A stretch of DNA of 18,539 nt, taken from contig CAJWJW010000008.1 of assembly GCA_913041775.1 (NCBI GenBank), forward strand, positions 1 through 18,539, read 5' to 3'. The notes beneath the pieces were generated by a model. That model was not told the origin of the DNA and did no database searches. It saw nothing but the letters and a program-made list of their open reading frames with translations. The position numbers and the translations under genes were made by a program. Shown here piece by piece: positions 6,434-15,056 of this stretch. Every line of letters starts with the position of its first letter. The stretch's first letter is position 1. This stretch comes from an uncultured Flavobacteriales bacterium. GTDB lineage: Bacteria; Bacteroidota; Bacteroidia; Flavobacteriales; UBA7430.

Positions 6434-9400
6434 CTAGAATGAATCTAAATCTATTGGACGAAGTGCACCAAACCATTTTAAGATTTTCTCACCGTACTCT
6501 TTACCATCAACATGTATAATATATACACCCGAAGCTATAGCGATATTGTAATTGTTCTTTAAATCCCAGTCCCATCCAGTAACATTAATTTCACTATCTA
6601 AATTTACGCGTCTAACAAGAGTACCTGAGACATTGTAAATAGAAATAGTACAAATTTTAGGTAGATTCGTTATTCTTACTCGAGTATCAATTTGATCTCC
6701 TTCGTAATTCGTATTACCATAATAAGGATTCGGTACTACCTGAATAAGATCCATAGCATTTTTTGCAGTTTCTTCGTCATTCGTAACAGTCATAATAGAC
6801 TTAGTTTCGAATGTATAAAGTGGATGTCCATCATTAATGTCTGAAGGTAAATCACAACCGTCACTTGCATCCATATTATAATCTTCATAAGCTTTAGAAA
6901 CTCTTATCTGTACTTCAATATCACCATCAAGTAGTGTTGAATTTTGAGAAGCTAAAGGTATAGAAACCCATGCGATATCTTCAAATACTTTCTTTTGATT
7001 CACAAAAGACTCCATATTTAATAGCCTAGAATAAAAAGGATGGTCTTCTTCCTCATCACCTGCATATTCACTCATGGTAACATATACATAATGACGACCT
7101 CCGAAAACAATATTAGATTCATCAAAAGTATTACTAAAAAACGCAGAGAAGAAGTTCTCACCGGCTATGTTAGTAGAAGTAGGATTCCAAATCATATCAT
7201 TCCCATTATGCAAAGGGAGGGTTGAAGCTTCACCAAACATCATATTTACACGAATCCCTCTTTCGAGATCAAAAGCATAACCTGGGAACCAAGAGAATCC
7301 TGTACTACCATCGGTTTCATCAAAACCGTCTTTATCAACAGAAGGCATATCTTTTAGTAACATTCTAGTAAGCGTATCCCCAGTTTCAATTACTGGAACA
7401 CGAGTCCAAAGCGATTGATCGTCGGTGTACACAATATCTACAGAAGACAATTTATTTAACTTTTGCCCTCTACCAATAGATGGAGAGTGAGCATAAGCAA
7501 TATCATCTTTGTCGTAGCCTACTAATCTATAAGGTGCCCACATACCATTTAGGATTCCTTCGTAAGTTGAGTTCTCATCTTCCCAAGCATCAGTAGTCCC
7601 CATATCAACATCAATGGGGTTAGTTCCTCCTGCAGGATCTGGCTCTGAAGCTGTTCCAGAACGAATCCAGTTAGCCGGGTGAACTATAACTGCACCATTA
7701 CGTGCTCCGAAATAATCATTATCGGCAACAAAGTCTAACCAAGAAGTAGAATTCTCTTTTATTAAAGTAGCGCTTAATAGACCGTTAGATCCATTAGTAT
7801 CATCACCAGGACTAATACCGTTAACAAGAGTTACAGACAATCCCCATTGAGTAATAATTTGTTCATTCTTGACACTCATAATAGTATCAGAATTTACAGA
7901 TACTCCAGTAGTTTCGTTTGTGAGAATCCATCGAGCAGTATCATTAACAGAATTCAACATAAAAGTAAACTCGTTATTTTGAGGAACACTTAATGGGTCA
8001 ATAACTTTGATTCCAACAGGGCCTCCGTCTAAAGCGTAGTCTGTACTAGTAATACAAATTGCATTGTCTAGTAATGCGGCTTTCATGTCAGTAGTAAACT
8101 GAAGTTCTAAGCCACCATTACCCGTACCTTCTAAACGTGTCATCTCCGGAATAGAACCATAGTTAGCATTTTGAATTGTACCGTTAGATTCTGCACTTGT
8201 AATGTGAGGGATAGCAGTATATTGTTTAATATTTTTACGCCCAGCTAAGAATGGTTTTTTCTGACCCTCGAAACTAGCAGCATAAATATTATCTGTATCG
8301 GGAATTTGATCTTGTTTGTATTCAAGATACTCGTTATAACCATAAGCAATAGCAGTATAGTAATACGTTCTGTTATTGATAAGAGTACGATTCTCATCTG
8401 CAAATAAATCTTGCGTTACAACAAAGGAGTGAACAATACCTTCGTTAGCTGCATCAAGAGTCATATCGACAGGAACATCGGCTTCCATATCTAAACTAAA
8501 GTTATAGTTTATAAGATCAGCAATCGGCGAAATTGTTTCTTCAGAAGTAGCAACACCGTTTACATCTCTATAGTTTTCAACATCACATTGGAAAACCATT
8601 CTTGCTTTATCAACATCGTAAACATCAGAAGCAGTAACTGTTTCGTCTCTTAACTGGAATACTTGGTAACCTTCAAATACATAAGAATCTCTGTAAGGAA
8701 GTGTTTGACCTTCATCATAATATCCTGAAATATTGATTAAATCTTCTTCGTAATAATCTTCATTTGATTGTTGATTATTATTTGATATGTTAACTGCATT
8801 GGTAATAGTGATAATAATTTCTTGATTTAGCTCTTGAAGAGTTAAATCTGGAGCATCAGGACCATCAAGTACCTCGAAACAGATGTCAAAAAGCTTTTGA
8901 GCTTTATCATCAGCAATACGCATTAACTCTACAGACTCCCATGCACCACCACTAGTAGCACGTGCCCATACAACACCAGTAGTAATTGTATTTACGGCAC
9001 CAGGTTCAAGTGTAAATGGGCCCGCAGATTGAACAAATCTTCTATCAGCAGGAGCATTACCTGCAATTTGTTCTGTCCACGAATTTTCAAAAGAAGGATC
9101 GGTATCACCAGGAAACATAAAGTTACATAAAGGGCTAGAAGGATTTCTACCATCTGCACCGTAAGTCATTGGTTTATTATCTAACCATTTACCTTGTAGG
9201 TAATTGTAAAAATCTTGAGCAATGTCAGGGTTACCTGTAACAGATCCATCGTTATTAAAGTACATGAATTTAGACATGATGATCTGCTCTCCAGGCTCAT
9301 CAATGATTCCATCCATATCGTTATCAATTCCATCACCTTCATCAGCAACAGGACCTCTAAAGAAGTCAACACCAATTGCAGGTGGGTTAGCCCCGTAACC

Positions 9401-10480
9401 AGCAGCTGTTCCATCGTCTTCATCACCGTTATAACAGTAACCTAGACCTCTGGCAACATCACATCCTACATAATCATCTTGATAATCACCAAGATCTGGA
9501 TCTACGTGAACACCGAAATAAGCATCGTTTAATGCGTTGTGAGAACGATTAATCAACTTATAGTTATAGAAAGTCATGTTGTTAATCTCATCGTTTGTTG
9601 AGAAAGCAAAGGCTTGAGCCTGAATTTCTAAACCAATAGGTTCAACAGAACCAGAAGCAGTATGAGACTCACCATTATCGTTGTAAACCCACCAAAGAGT
9701 TTGATCTCCAAAAAGCATATCTGTTTCTTGACAGTTAAAAGTGCCGTCTAAATTATACTCAGGATAATCTCCAGCAGTAGGGTCGTAAGAGCCATCACCG
9801 TTAACATCACGGAAAGGAGCTAAAGTTTCTAATGCATAATAAGGATTCGTACCAACTTGGTCGTCATAACCTTCATAAGCATTTCCTACTTGATTATCTG
9901 TACTACGATTACCTGGGTAATTTAAAATAGAAACAGGAATAGAATAATCAGGAAATTCAAGAGTAGGATTTTGAGAAGTAGAAAAAGCTACAAATTCCTC
10001 AACCTCTGCTCTAGTAATTACATGGTGATAATCGTACTGAGCACAAATAAGGGCTTCAGTAGTTCCGTATTTATTATTAGGGTTTTCGTTTGCAGTAAGA
10101 CGAACATTATCAAGCGGTCCAGGCCAGTAATCGTTACCAGACTGACGGTAAGTTTGAGCAGCAACTTTAAGTTGATCGTCATCATCCATACCACCTATCC
10201 AAAGAGATCCAGCAAACAAAGAATGCTTCCCACTATTTTTAGGAATTTCGTATTTTCCAGAAGCTAAGTTCCACCACATATCACCACCATTTAAAATGGT
10301 CGTTTTAACATTATTAATATCTAATAATGTTTGAGCAGTACCGGCAGCACAGTTATATGCCAAAGATTGCGTTGGCGTTGTAGCATTACCTCCGGTATAA
10401 TTAACATTTTCTTTTGCTTGGACACCCAATCCTAGGGTTGCAAAGAAAATGCACAGCGTATTTTTAATTGTCTTTTTCAT
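6434..10480 (-). CDS. Giant secreted protein with a T9SS-like C-terminal domain
   Basis: This large exported protein of unknown function has 1,348 aa from the ATG at 10480, chosen because MKKTIKNTLCIFFATLGLGVQA is a normal signal peptide; an ATG at 10486 and a TTG at 10501 lie in frame just upstream. The N-terminal third holds the patterns NGGDMWWNL, GSLWIGGMDDD and AAQTYRQSGNDYWPGPL, which I recall from a large uncharacterised Bacteroidota family. Aspartate-rich, possibly calcium-binding loops occur at about residues 225-240 (DVNGDGSYDPTAGDYP) and 380-398 (GDGIDNDMDGIIDEPGE, like a thrombospondin type 3 repeat). The last 101 residues resemble a T9SS type A sorting domain: VVPNPYYGN, then VRITNL, ISIYNVSGTLVRRV, ASGVYIIHVDGKEYGEKILK, followed by an unusual tail FGALRPIDLDSF. 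It sits between a TonB receptor and a PorV-like protein in one operon. It is probably secreted and surface-attached; the substrate or partner is unknown. Confidence 0.8.
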   Translation of the reverse strand: MKKTIKNTLCIFFATLGLGVQAKENVNYTGGNATTPTQSLAYNCAAGTAQTLLDINNVKTTILNGGDMWWNLASGKYEIPKNSGKHSLFAGSLWIGGMDDDDQLKVAAQTYRQSGNDYWPGPLDNVRLTANENPNNKYGTTEALICAQYDYHHVITRAEVEEFVAFSTSQNPTLEFPDYSIPVSILNYPGNRSTDNQVGNAYEGYDDQVGTNPYYALETLAPFRDVNGDGSYDPTAGDYPEYNLDGTFNCQETDMLFGDQTLWWVYNDNGESHTASGSVEPIGLEIQAQAFAFSTNDEINNMTFYNYKLINRSHNALNDAYFGVHVDPDLGDYQDDYVGCDVARGLGYCYNGDEDDGTAAGYGANPPAIGVDFFRGPVADEGDGIDNDMDGIIDEPGEQIIMSKFMYFNNDGSVTGNPDIAQDFYNYLQGKWLDNKPMTYGADGRNPSSPLCNFMFPGDTDPSFENSWTEQIAGNAPADRRFVQSAGPFTLEPGAVNTITTGVVWARATSGGAWESVELMRIADDKAQKLFDICFEVLDGPDAPDLTLQELNQEIIITITNAVNISNNNQQSNEDYYEEDLINISGYYDEGQTLPYRDSYVFEGYQVFQLRDETVTASDVYDVDKARMVFQCDVENYRDVNGVATSEETISPIADLINYNFSLDMEADVPVDMTLDAANEGIVHSFVVTQDLFADENRTLINNRTYYYTAIAYGYNEYLEYKQDQIPDTDNIYAASFEGQKKPFLAGRKNIKQYTAIPHITSAESNGTIQNANYGSIPEMTRLEGTGNGGLELQFTTDMKAALLDNAICITSTDYALDGGPVGIKVIDPLSVPQNNEFTFMLNSVNDTARWILTNETTGVSVNSDTIMSVKNEQIITQWGLSVTLVNGISPGDDTNGSNGLLSATLIKENSTSWLDFVADNDYFGARNGAVIVHPANWIRSGTASEPDPAGGTNPIDVDMGTTDAWEDENSTYEGILNGMWAPYRLVGYDKDDIAYAHSPSIGRGQKLNKLSSVDIVYTDDQSLWTRVPVIETGDTLTRMLLKDMPSVDKDGFDETDGSTGFSWFPGYAFDLERGIRVNMMFGEASTLPLHNGNDMIWNPTSTNIAGENFFSAFFSNTFDESNIVFGGRHYVYVTMSEYAGDEEEDHPFYSRLLNMESFVNQKKVFEDIAWVSIPLASQNSTLLDGDIEVQIRVSKAYEDYNMDASDGCDLPSDINDGHPLYTFETKSIMTVTNDEETAKNAMDLIQVVPNPYYGNTNYEGDQIDTRVRITNLPKICTISIYNVSGTLVRRVNLDSEINVTGWDWDLKNNYNIAIASGVYIIHVDGKEYGEKILKWFGALRPIDLDSF

Positions 10481-10503
10481 AAACATACAATTTTCTTCCA
10501 AGA

Positions 10504-13500
10504 CTAAAAGTCAAGTGTTACACCTATACGAACAGTTCTTGGACGCGTGTAGTTATTTGGGTTATTTAACTTTAAAGAATATAAATCCGAGAATGATGTT
10601 GGATCAACCTGATTCTGTGTATCATTAACACCTACAGCAGAATTAAGGTAACCATCATCGTCAGCATTACCAGTATATTGGTAAACAGTAACAAGGTTTT
10701 GAGTATTCAACAAGTTTTGTACTTGTAGGTAAAGATTCATAGAAGCAGACTTCAAGTCCTCACCTTCTCCCCACTTTATATCAAAACTCTTATTTACTCT
10801 CATATCTAAACGATATCTCCAAGGCAAACGAGACCCGTTTACAGAACCTTCTAAGTTTGTTCTATCGTTGATACCAAACATGGCTTCACGAGTAGAATTC
10901 AACTGTCTAGAGAAAGGAGTTCCCGAGCCTGCAGTTGCAACTAAGTTTACACCCATATTTTCTAGAATAGCACGGCCATTAATTACAGGACCATTGTACT
11001 TGTTTCCAGAACCGTAACGGAAATCAATACTACCGGTTAAATTATGACGTTGGTCGTAATCTAAAGGTAGAGTAGTTCTTAAGTTAGGTTGGTCAGAGTT
11101 TACGATATCTACACCTGATGTAGAGGAAGAACCAGAACCATCTGCAAACTGTAAAGTGTAGTTTGCATTAAAGCTCACATTGTTAGTTCTACGCATTTCG
11201 TAAGCAATAGATAATCCTTTTACAGTACCAAAATCAAGGTTACCAAAAGTAAAGTACTCTCTAGGGTATGCAAAAGCAACTTTAGTATACTGAATCATAT
11301 CTCTCATTTCTCTATAAAAAGCAGAGATAGAAAGAGCAGAACTAGAAGATAGTGTTTGTTTAAATCCAAGTTCATAATCCGTAGTACGTTGAGACTTCAA
11401 ATTAGGATTATTTATAGTACTTGCCGTTTTATGAGCTAAGAATAAATAATCTGTAGGATCCATTCTATTTCTACTAGGACGTTGCGTTAATACATCGTAA
11501 TGTGCATAGAAAATAGCTTCATCCGAAATTGGAAAGTTAAAAGAAATACGAGGCATGAATGAGACTTGCGGAGTATAATCTTCAAATGCATCAGCACTTA
11601 AACCAGCATTTAATGGGTCAGCACCTTCAGCAGAAGCAGAAGGGTCAGCCAACATGGGTATTACACCGGTAGAAGCATCTAGAACACCTGGATCGGTAAT
11701 AGGAAGACCTTCAGCGTTAAACCAGTTATCTCCACTTCTATACCCAGTAATGTAAGAAGCATTTACTTTATCATTTACGTATACAACGTAATCGTTTCCA
11801 ATATTAGAAGGGTGCGTACCTAAAGAATTAACTTCTCCAGCAGTCAGAACTTCGTATACAGAATACTTATCTTTTAATACTTCTTGATTCGCATCGTATC
11901 TATCTACACGAACACCAATATTAAAAATTAAATCTTCGAAGGCAAATTTATCTTGAATATAACCGGCAACATAAATAGGTTGGAAAGCACCCATTTCGCG
12001 CTTATAATCTCCATTTTCATCTTTGTCAGTTAAGAATTCTTTCATTCCTGGTTGAACACCTTCTAACTTAACACCTTCACTATCGTAACCATACCAAGAA
12101 CCATAAGATGAGTTCGGATTTTGAGTAAGTAACTCATCAGAGCTGAACATAGAAATATCAAAATCTTCTGGTATGTAAGTATGAATATCAACAATTTGAT
12201 CGTAACCAATTTCGTGTTCATCTCTAAACTTAGTAGCAAAACTAGTCATCTCATCATAGTTGTAAATATTTTGTTGCCCTACTATAGAACCATTATCGTT
12301 TAAGAATTGGTAAGCCCCTTCTTCAAAACCGATGTATTTATTTACTTGTTGCTGAGCTAAAGTCCAAAGACCTACTGGACTAATACCGTAATATCTATCG
12401 TCTCTTTGCTCATATTCGAAACCAAACTGAAGTGCATGGTCATTAATATCAGCAGAAGCAGAACCAGTAAAACGGAATTGGGAATCTTTATACTTACTAT
12501 ATCCGTTGTACTCTCTACCTGTATTGTACCAAATAGAATAAACATCTTCTGTACGATCACCATTTACTGCAGCACCTATACCACTTACTTGGGCTAAACT
12601 AGTAATTCCTTGATTTCCTAAGAAATCGAAATACGACTGCGTATAAGTAGTAGCATAAGGATTTAAGTCAGCCGCTTCGAAAGCAATGTTGGTAACAACA
12701 TTTGTTTGTTCGGAAAAATTATAAAACGGTACATTTTGTTCTAATTCATCATCGTAATAATAGCCCCCTACTTCAACAATAGTATCAATCATACCGTCAG
12801 CAGTTTCCCAAATAACATTTAAACTGTCAGTAGGGTCCCATACAACGTTGTATTCTAAGTTACGTTCTGGTGTGAATTTACCAATATAACCGTAATCAAA
12901 TAATTTATCTTTATGATCCGAATCTTGTGTGACTTGGTTGTCTTGAGAATAATCAGCCTGTAAAGTAAAGAACGCATTCTTTAAAGTAGAAGAAGATTGC
13001 TCTTCATCAGAAGCACCGAAACTTTGTTGTAAACGAGAGTATACTCTCCAAGAGTTTTTAATCGTTTCAGGATTATTCTCTGGATTGAATAAACTGTATG
13101 TATAAATATAACCTCTGTCTTTAGAATACGAGTAGTTACCACCCAGGGTGATATTCGTGTTTTTAGAAGGCTTAAAATCTATCTTACCTTGTATACGTGC
13201 ACTTTGTTTAGCTACATTTTGCTTAGCATCGATATGCTCTAAGTCGTCCATAGTAACAAACTCGGAAGCTCTTAATGCTTCTACTTCACCTAAGTTATAA
13301 CTAAACAATAATGGGTTTTCATGTAAATCTTTCATTACATTGTCCTTAATCTGGTACATACCTACAGCGGAAGGATCTTCATCCTTCACGTTTTCGTATT
13401 CACCAGACAAGAAGAATCCTAAGATAGAATTACCATCTCTCTTCTTTAAAGGACCAGACAAGTTAAAACCGAGTAAGTTGTATCCATAAGGATCAAGTAC

Positions 13501-14220
13501 ACTAGAAGTAACTGCTTCTATTCCCCCGAAGAACTCGTTGGAAGGTCCACGCGTAGTAATACTAATTACCCCACCCATCGCATCACCGTAAGAAGCAGGT
13601 AAACCTCCTGTAATTACAGTCATTTGCTCAATAGAAGATTGTGGTAGCTTATTGGAAGCTCTTACTTTTACCCCATCAATATAGAAGAAGGTTGCATCAG
13701 AACGAGCACCACGCACATTCAGGGCTCCACCTTCATCTTCTTGATAAATACCAGCAGTTTGTGCAGCCACCGACTGAACATCACGGGTTGGTAAAGCAGT
13801 AATTGCTTCTTTAGTTAAGGTAGTACCTGTTTTATCTGGATCGATAAGTGGTACCACATATTCAACTAAATCTACAGTTCCCAATACATCAGACTCTATT
13901 TTTAGAGCTGCATTGATAAAAGTAATTTTACTAGAAGAAACGAGAACGTCGGTTATCTGTTTGGTTGCGAAACCAATAAACGAGACTTTTACCGTATATC
14001 TACCGGGGTCTATTGGTTTGATGGTATACTTACCATCAAAGTCAGCAATAGCTCCGTCGACAATTGTTCCATTTAATTCTATGACAATATTTGCCATTGG
14101 TACAGACTCTCCTGTATCAAACTCTGTAATTGTACCTTTTAAGGTACCTGATTGTGACTGTGCTATAGAATAGTTTGAGATCCCGAGCAAGGCAATCACA
14201 GCTAGTAATGTTCGCAGCAT
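10504..14220 (-). CDS. TonB-dependent outer-membrane receptor with carboxypeptidase-regulatory-like domain
   Basis: This is a 1,238-aa TonB-dependent transporter or receptor of the outer membrane, powered by TonB-ExbBD. From the N-terminus it has a signal peptide (1-20, ISNYSIA|QSQ), a CarboxypepD_reg-like beta-sandwich at about 25-108 (GTLKGTITEFDTGESVPMAN ... DFDGKYTIKPIDPGRYTVKV), a plug at about 130-226 (LNVRGARSDATFFYIDGVKV, GGLPASYGDAMGGVISITTRG), and a long barrel of alternating strands ending in the aromatic residue of RIGVTLDF, as outer-membrane barrels do. No SusD-like lipoprotein accompanies it, so it is not a standard SusCD pair. The giant secreted protein starts 23 nt after its stop. 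A Bacteroidota promoter precedes it. The ligand cannot be told from sequence. Confidence 0.92.
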   Translation of the reverse strand: MLRTLLAVIALLGISNYSIAQSQSGTLKGTITEFDTGESVPMANIVIELNGTIVDGAIADFDGKYTIKPIDPGRYTVKVSFIGFATKQITDVLVSSSKITFINAALKIESDVLGTVDLVEYVVPLIDPDKTGTTLTKEAITALPTRDVQSVAAQTAGIYQEDEGGALNVRGARSDATFFYIDGVKVRASNKLPQSSIEQMTVITGGLPASYGDAMGGVISITTRGPSNEFFGGIEAVTSSVLDPYGYNLLGFNLSGPLKKRDGNSILGFFLSGEYENVKDEDPSAVGMYQIKDNVMKDLHENPLLFSYNLGEVEALRASEFVTMDDLEHIDAKQNVAKQSARIQGKIDFKPSKNTNITLGGNYSYSKDRGYIYTYSLFNPENNPETIKNSWRVYSRLQQSFGASDEEQSSSTLKNAFFTLQADYSQDNQVTQDSDHKDKLFDYGYIGKFTPERNLEYNVVWDPTDSLNVIWETADGMIDTIVEVGGYYYDDELEQNVPFYNFSEQTNVVTNIAFEAADLNPYATTYTQSYFDFLGNQGITSLAQVSGIGAAVNGDRTEDVYSIWYNTGREYNGYSKYKDSQFRFTGSASADINDHALQFGFEYEQRDDRYYGISPVGLWTLAQQQVNKYIGFEEGAYQFLNDNGSIVGQQNIYNYDEMTSFATKFRDEHEIGYDQIVDIHTYIPEDFDISMFSSDELLTQNPNSSYGSWYGYDSEGVKLEGVQPGMKEFLTDKDENGDYKREMGAFQPIYVAGYIQDKFAFEDLIFNIGVRVDRYDANQEVLKDKYSVYEVLTAGEVNSLGTHPSNIGNDYVVYVNDKVNASYITGYRSGDNWFNAEGLPITDPGVLDASTGVIPMLADPSASAEGADPLNAGLSADAFEDYTPQVSFMPRISFNFPISDEAIFYAHYDVLTQRPSRNRMDPTDYLFLAHKTASTINNPNLKSQRTTDYELGFKQTLSSSSALSISAFYREMRDMIQYTKVAFAYPREYFTFGNLDFGTVKGLSIAYEMRRTNNVSFNANYTLQFADGSGSSSTSGVDIVNSDQPNLRTTLPLDYDQRHNLTGSIDFRYGSGNKYNGPVINGRAILENMGVNLVATAGSGTPFSRQLNSTREAMFGINDRTNLEGSVNGSRLPWRYRLDMRVNKSFDIKWGEGEDLKSASMNLYLQVQNLLNTQNLVTVYQYTGNADDDGYLNSAVGVNDTQNQVDPTSFSDLYSLKLNNPNNYTRPRTVRIGVTLDF

Positions 14221-14260
14221 AAACTTATATTTTAGTTTGCCTAGATTTTTTTGAATCTGG

Positions 14261-14292
14261 TAAATATAGAACTAATTAAGATGCAATTCAAA
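14261..14292 (-). promoter_or_regulatory. Bacteroidota-type promoter of the TonB receptor operon
   Basis: Read on the minus strand, TTTG (complement of 14289-14292) is followed after 20 nt by TATATTTA (complement of 14261-14268), one base off the Bacteroidota consensus TTTG-N19/20-TAnnTTTG. Transcription would begin near 14255, leaving a leader of about 35 nt before the receptor ATG. Confidence 0.6.
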
Positions 14293-14383
14293 TACTTTTA
14301 ACAAGTAATAAGTGTCGTACTACAATTCTTTGTTGTTTTTTTGCACTAATACTTAGAAACAATCCTCAATATCAACTATTTGT

Positions 14384-14800
14384 ATGACACGAATACTTCT
14401 ACTTAGCATGGTTCTATTGCAAATTTACGGCTGTGATAAGGACAATTATCAATTCCCAGACGCCTACGTAAACACCTATCTATACCCGAATAATGTCGAA
14501 TTTAATGGATTACACTTCCCAGGAGGAACGACCTATATAGATGGAGGTGTAAATGGAATTTTAATTTTTCACGACTATTTCGATAACTATATCGCCTATG
14601 ATAGAGCGTGCACTAACGAGCCTTTAAACAGCTGCGAACAGGTCTATATTAACAGTGAGGAACTCAATACATTAGCCTGTCATTGCTGCGACTCTGAATA
14701 CTTCATTTTTGACGGTGCTGTAACTCATGAACCCGCCAACTACCCACTACATAGGTATAAAACTAGCTTTGATGGGGTAAAGTTGAGGATCTACAATTAA
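14384..14800 (+). CDS. Small lipoprotein with degenerate Rieske-like fold
   Basis: This is a 138-aa putative lipoprotein. A hydrophobic N-terminus leads to Cys17 (LLQIYGC|DKD), a somewhat loose lipobox because of Tyr at -2, so membrane anchoring is likely rather than certain. The body resembles Rieske [2Fe-2S] proteins in spacing and end pattern: Cys76-Thr-Asn78 stands where Cys-x-His is expected, and Cys99-His-Cys101-Cys102-Asp-Ser-x-Tyr where Cys-x-x-His-Gly-Ser-x-Phe is expected, followed by PANYPLHRY like the conserved PAxxxLxxY tail. Both ligand histidines are therefore replaced (Asn78, Cys102), and Cys84 is extra. It may bind another metal, or form disulphides in the periplasm. It is a single gene sharing a terminator with the convergent ahcY. 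The Rieske relation is my inference from motif spacing. Confidence 0.75.
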   Translation: MTRILLLSMVLLQIYGCDKDNYQFPDAYVNTYLYPNNVEFNGLHFPGGTTYIDGGVNGILIFHDYFDNYIAYDRACTNEPLNSCEQVYINSEELNTLACHCCDSEYFIFDGAVTHEPANYPLHRYKTSFDGVKLRIYN

Positions 14801-14946
14801 GCATGTACAAAGTGATTGGAAATGAAAATTTACAAAATTAAACTCCTCAAAGGCTACTATATAATCAGGTTTCGAGTAAGCTCTATATTACATTAGGGAT
14901 TTAGAACCCCGAGATTTAGACGTTCTCAAAACAATCATCTTAAATC

Positions 14947-14974
14947 AAAAAAATCGCCCGAAGGCGATTTTTTT
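14947..14974. terminator. Bidirectional terminator between the lipoprotein gene and ahcY
   Basis: The arms AAAAAAATCGCC (14947-14958) and GGCGATTTTTTT (14963-14974) pair perfectly over 12 bp around a CGAA loop, with a T-run on both strands. It lies between two convergent genes and can serve both. The rest of the 256-nt gap (14801-15056) shows nothing else. Confidence 0.9.
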
Positions 14975-15056
14975 ATTTCATAACATATAAGACTGTATTA
15001 GTGCTTAACTCTAATAATTAGAATCAGGAAACAATCTTAACTGCTTACTGTAAGAT

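Noticed and set aside
9971..10267. A 98-codon plus-strand ORF inside the giant secreted protein gene
   Set aside because: It is antisense to a clear signal-peptide-bearing gene; the Ser/Arg-rich translation looks like a shadow frame.
10504..14220. A SusC/SusD glycan-utilisation locus
   Set aside because: No SusD-like lipoprotein or carbohydrate-active enzyme is nearby, and the next gene is a T9SS-type secreted protein.
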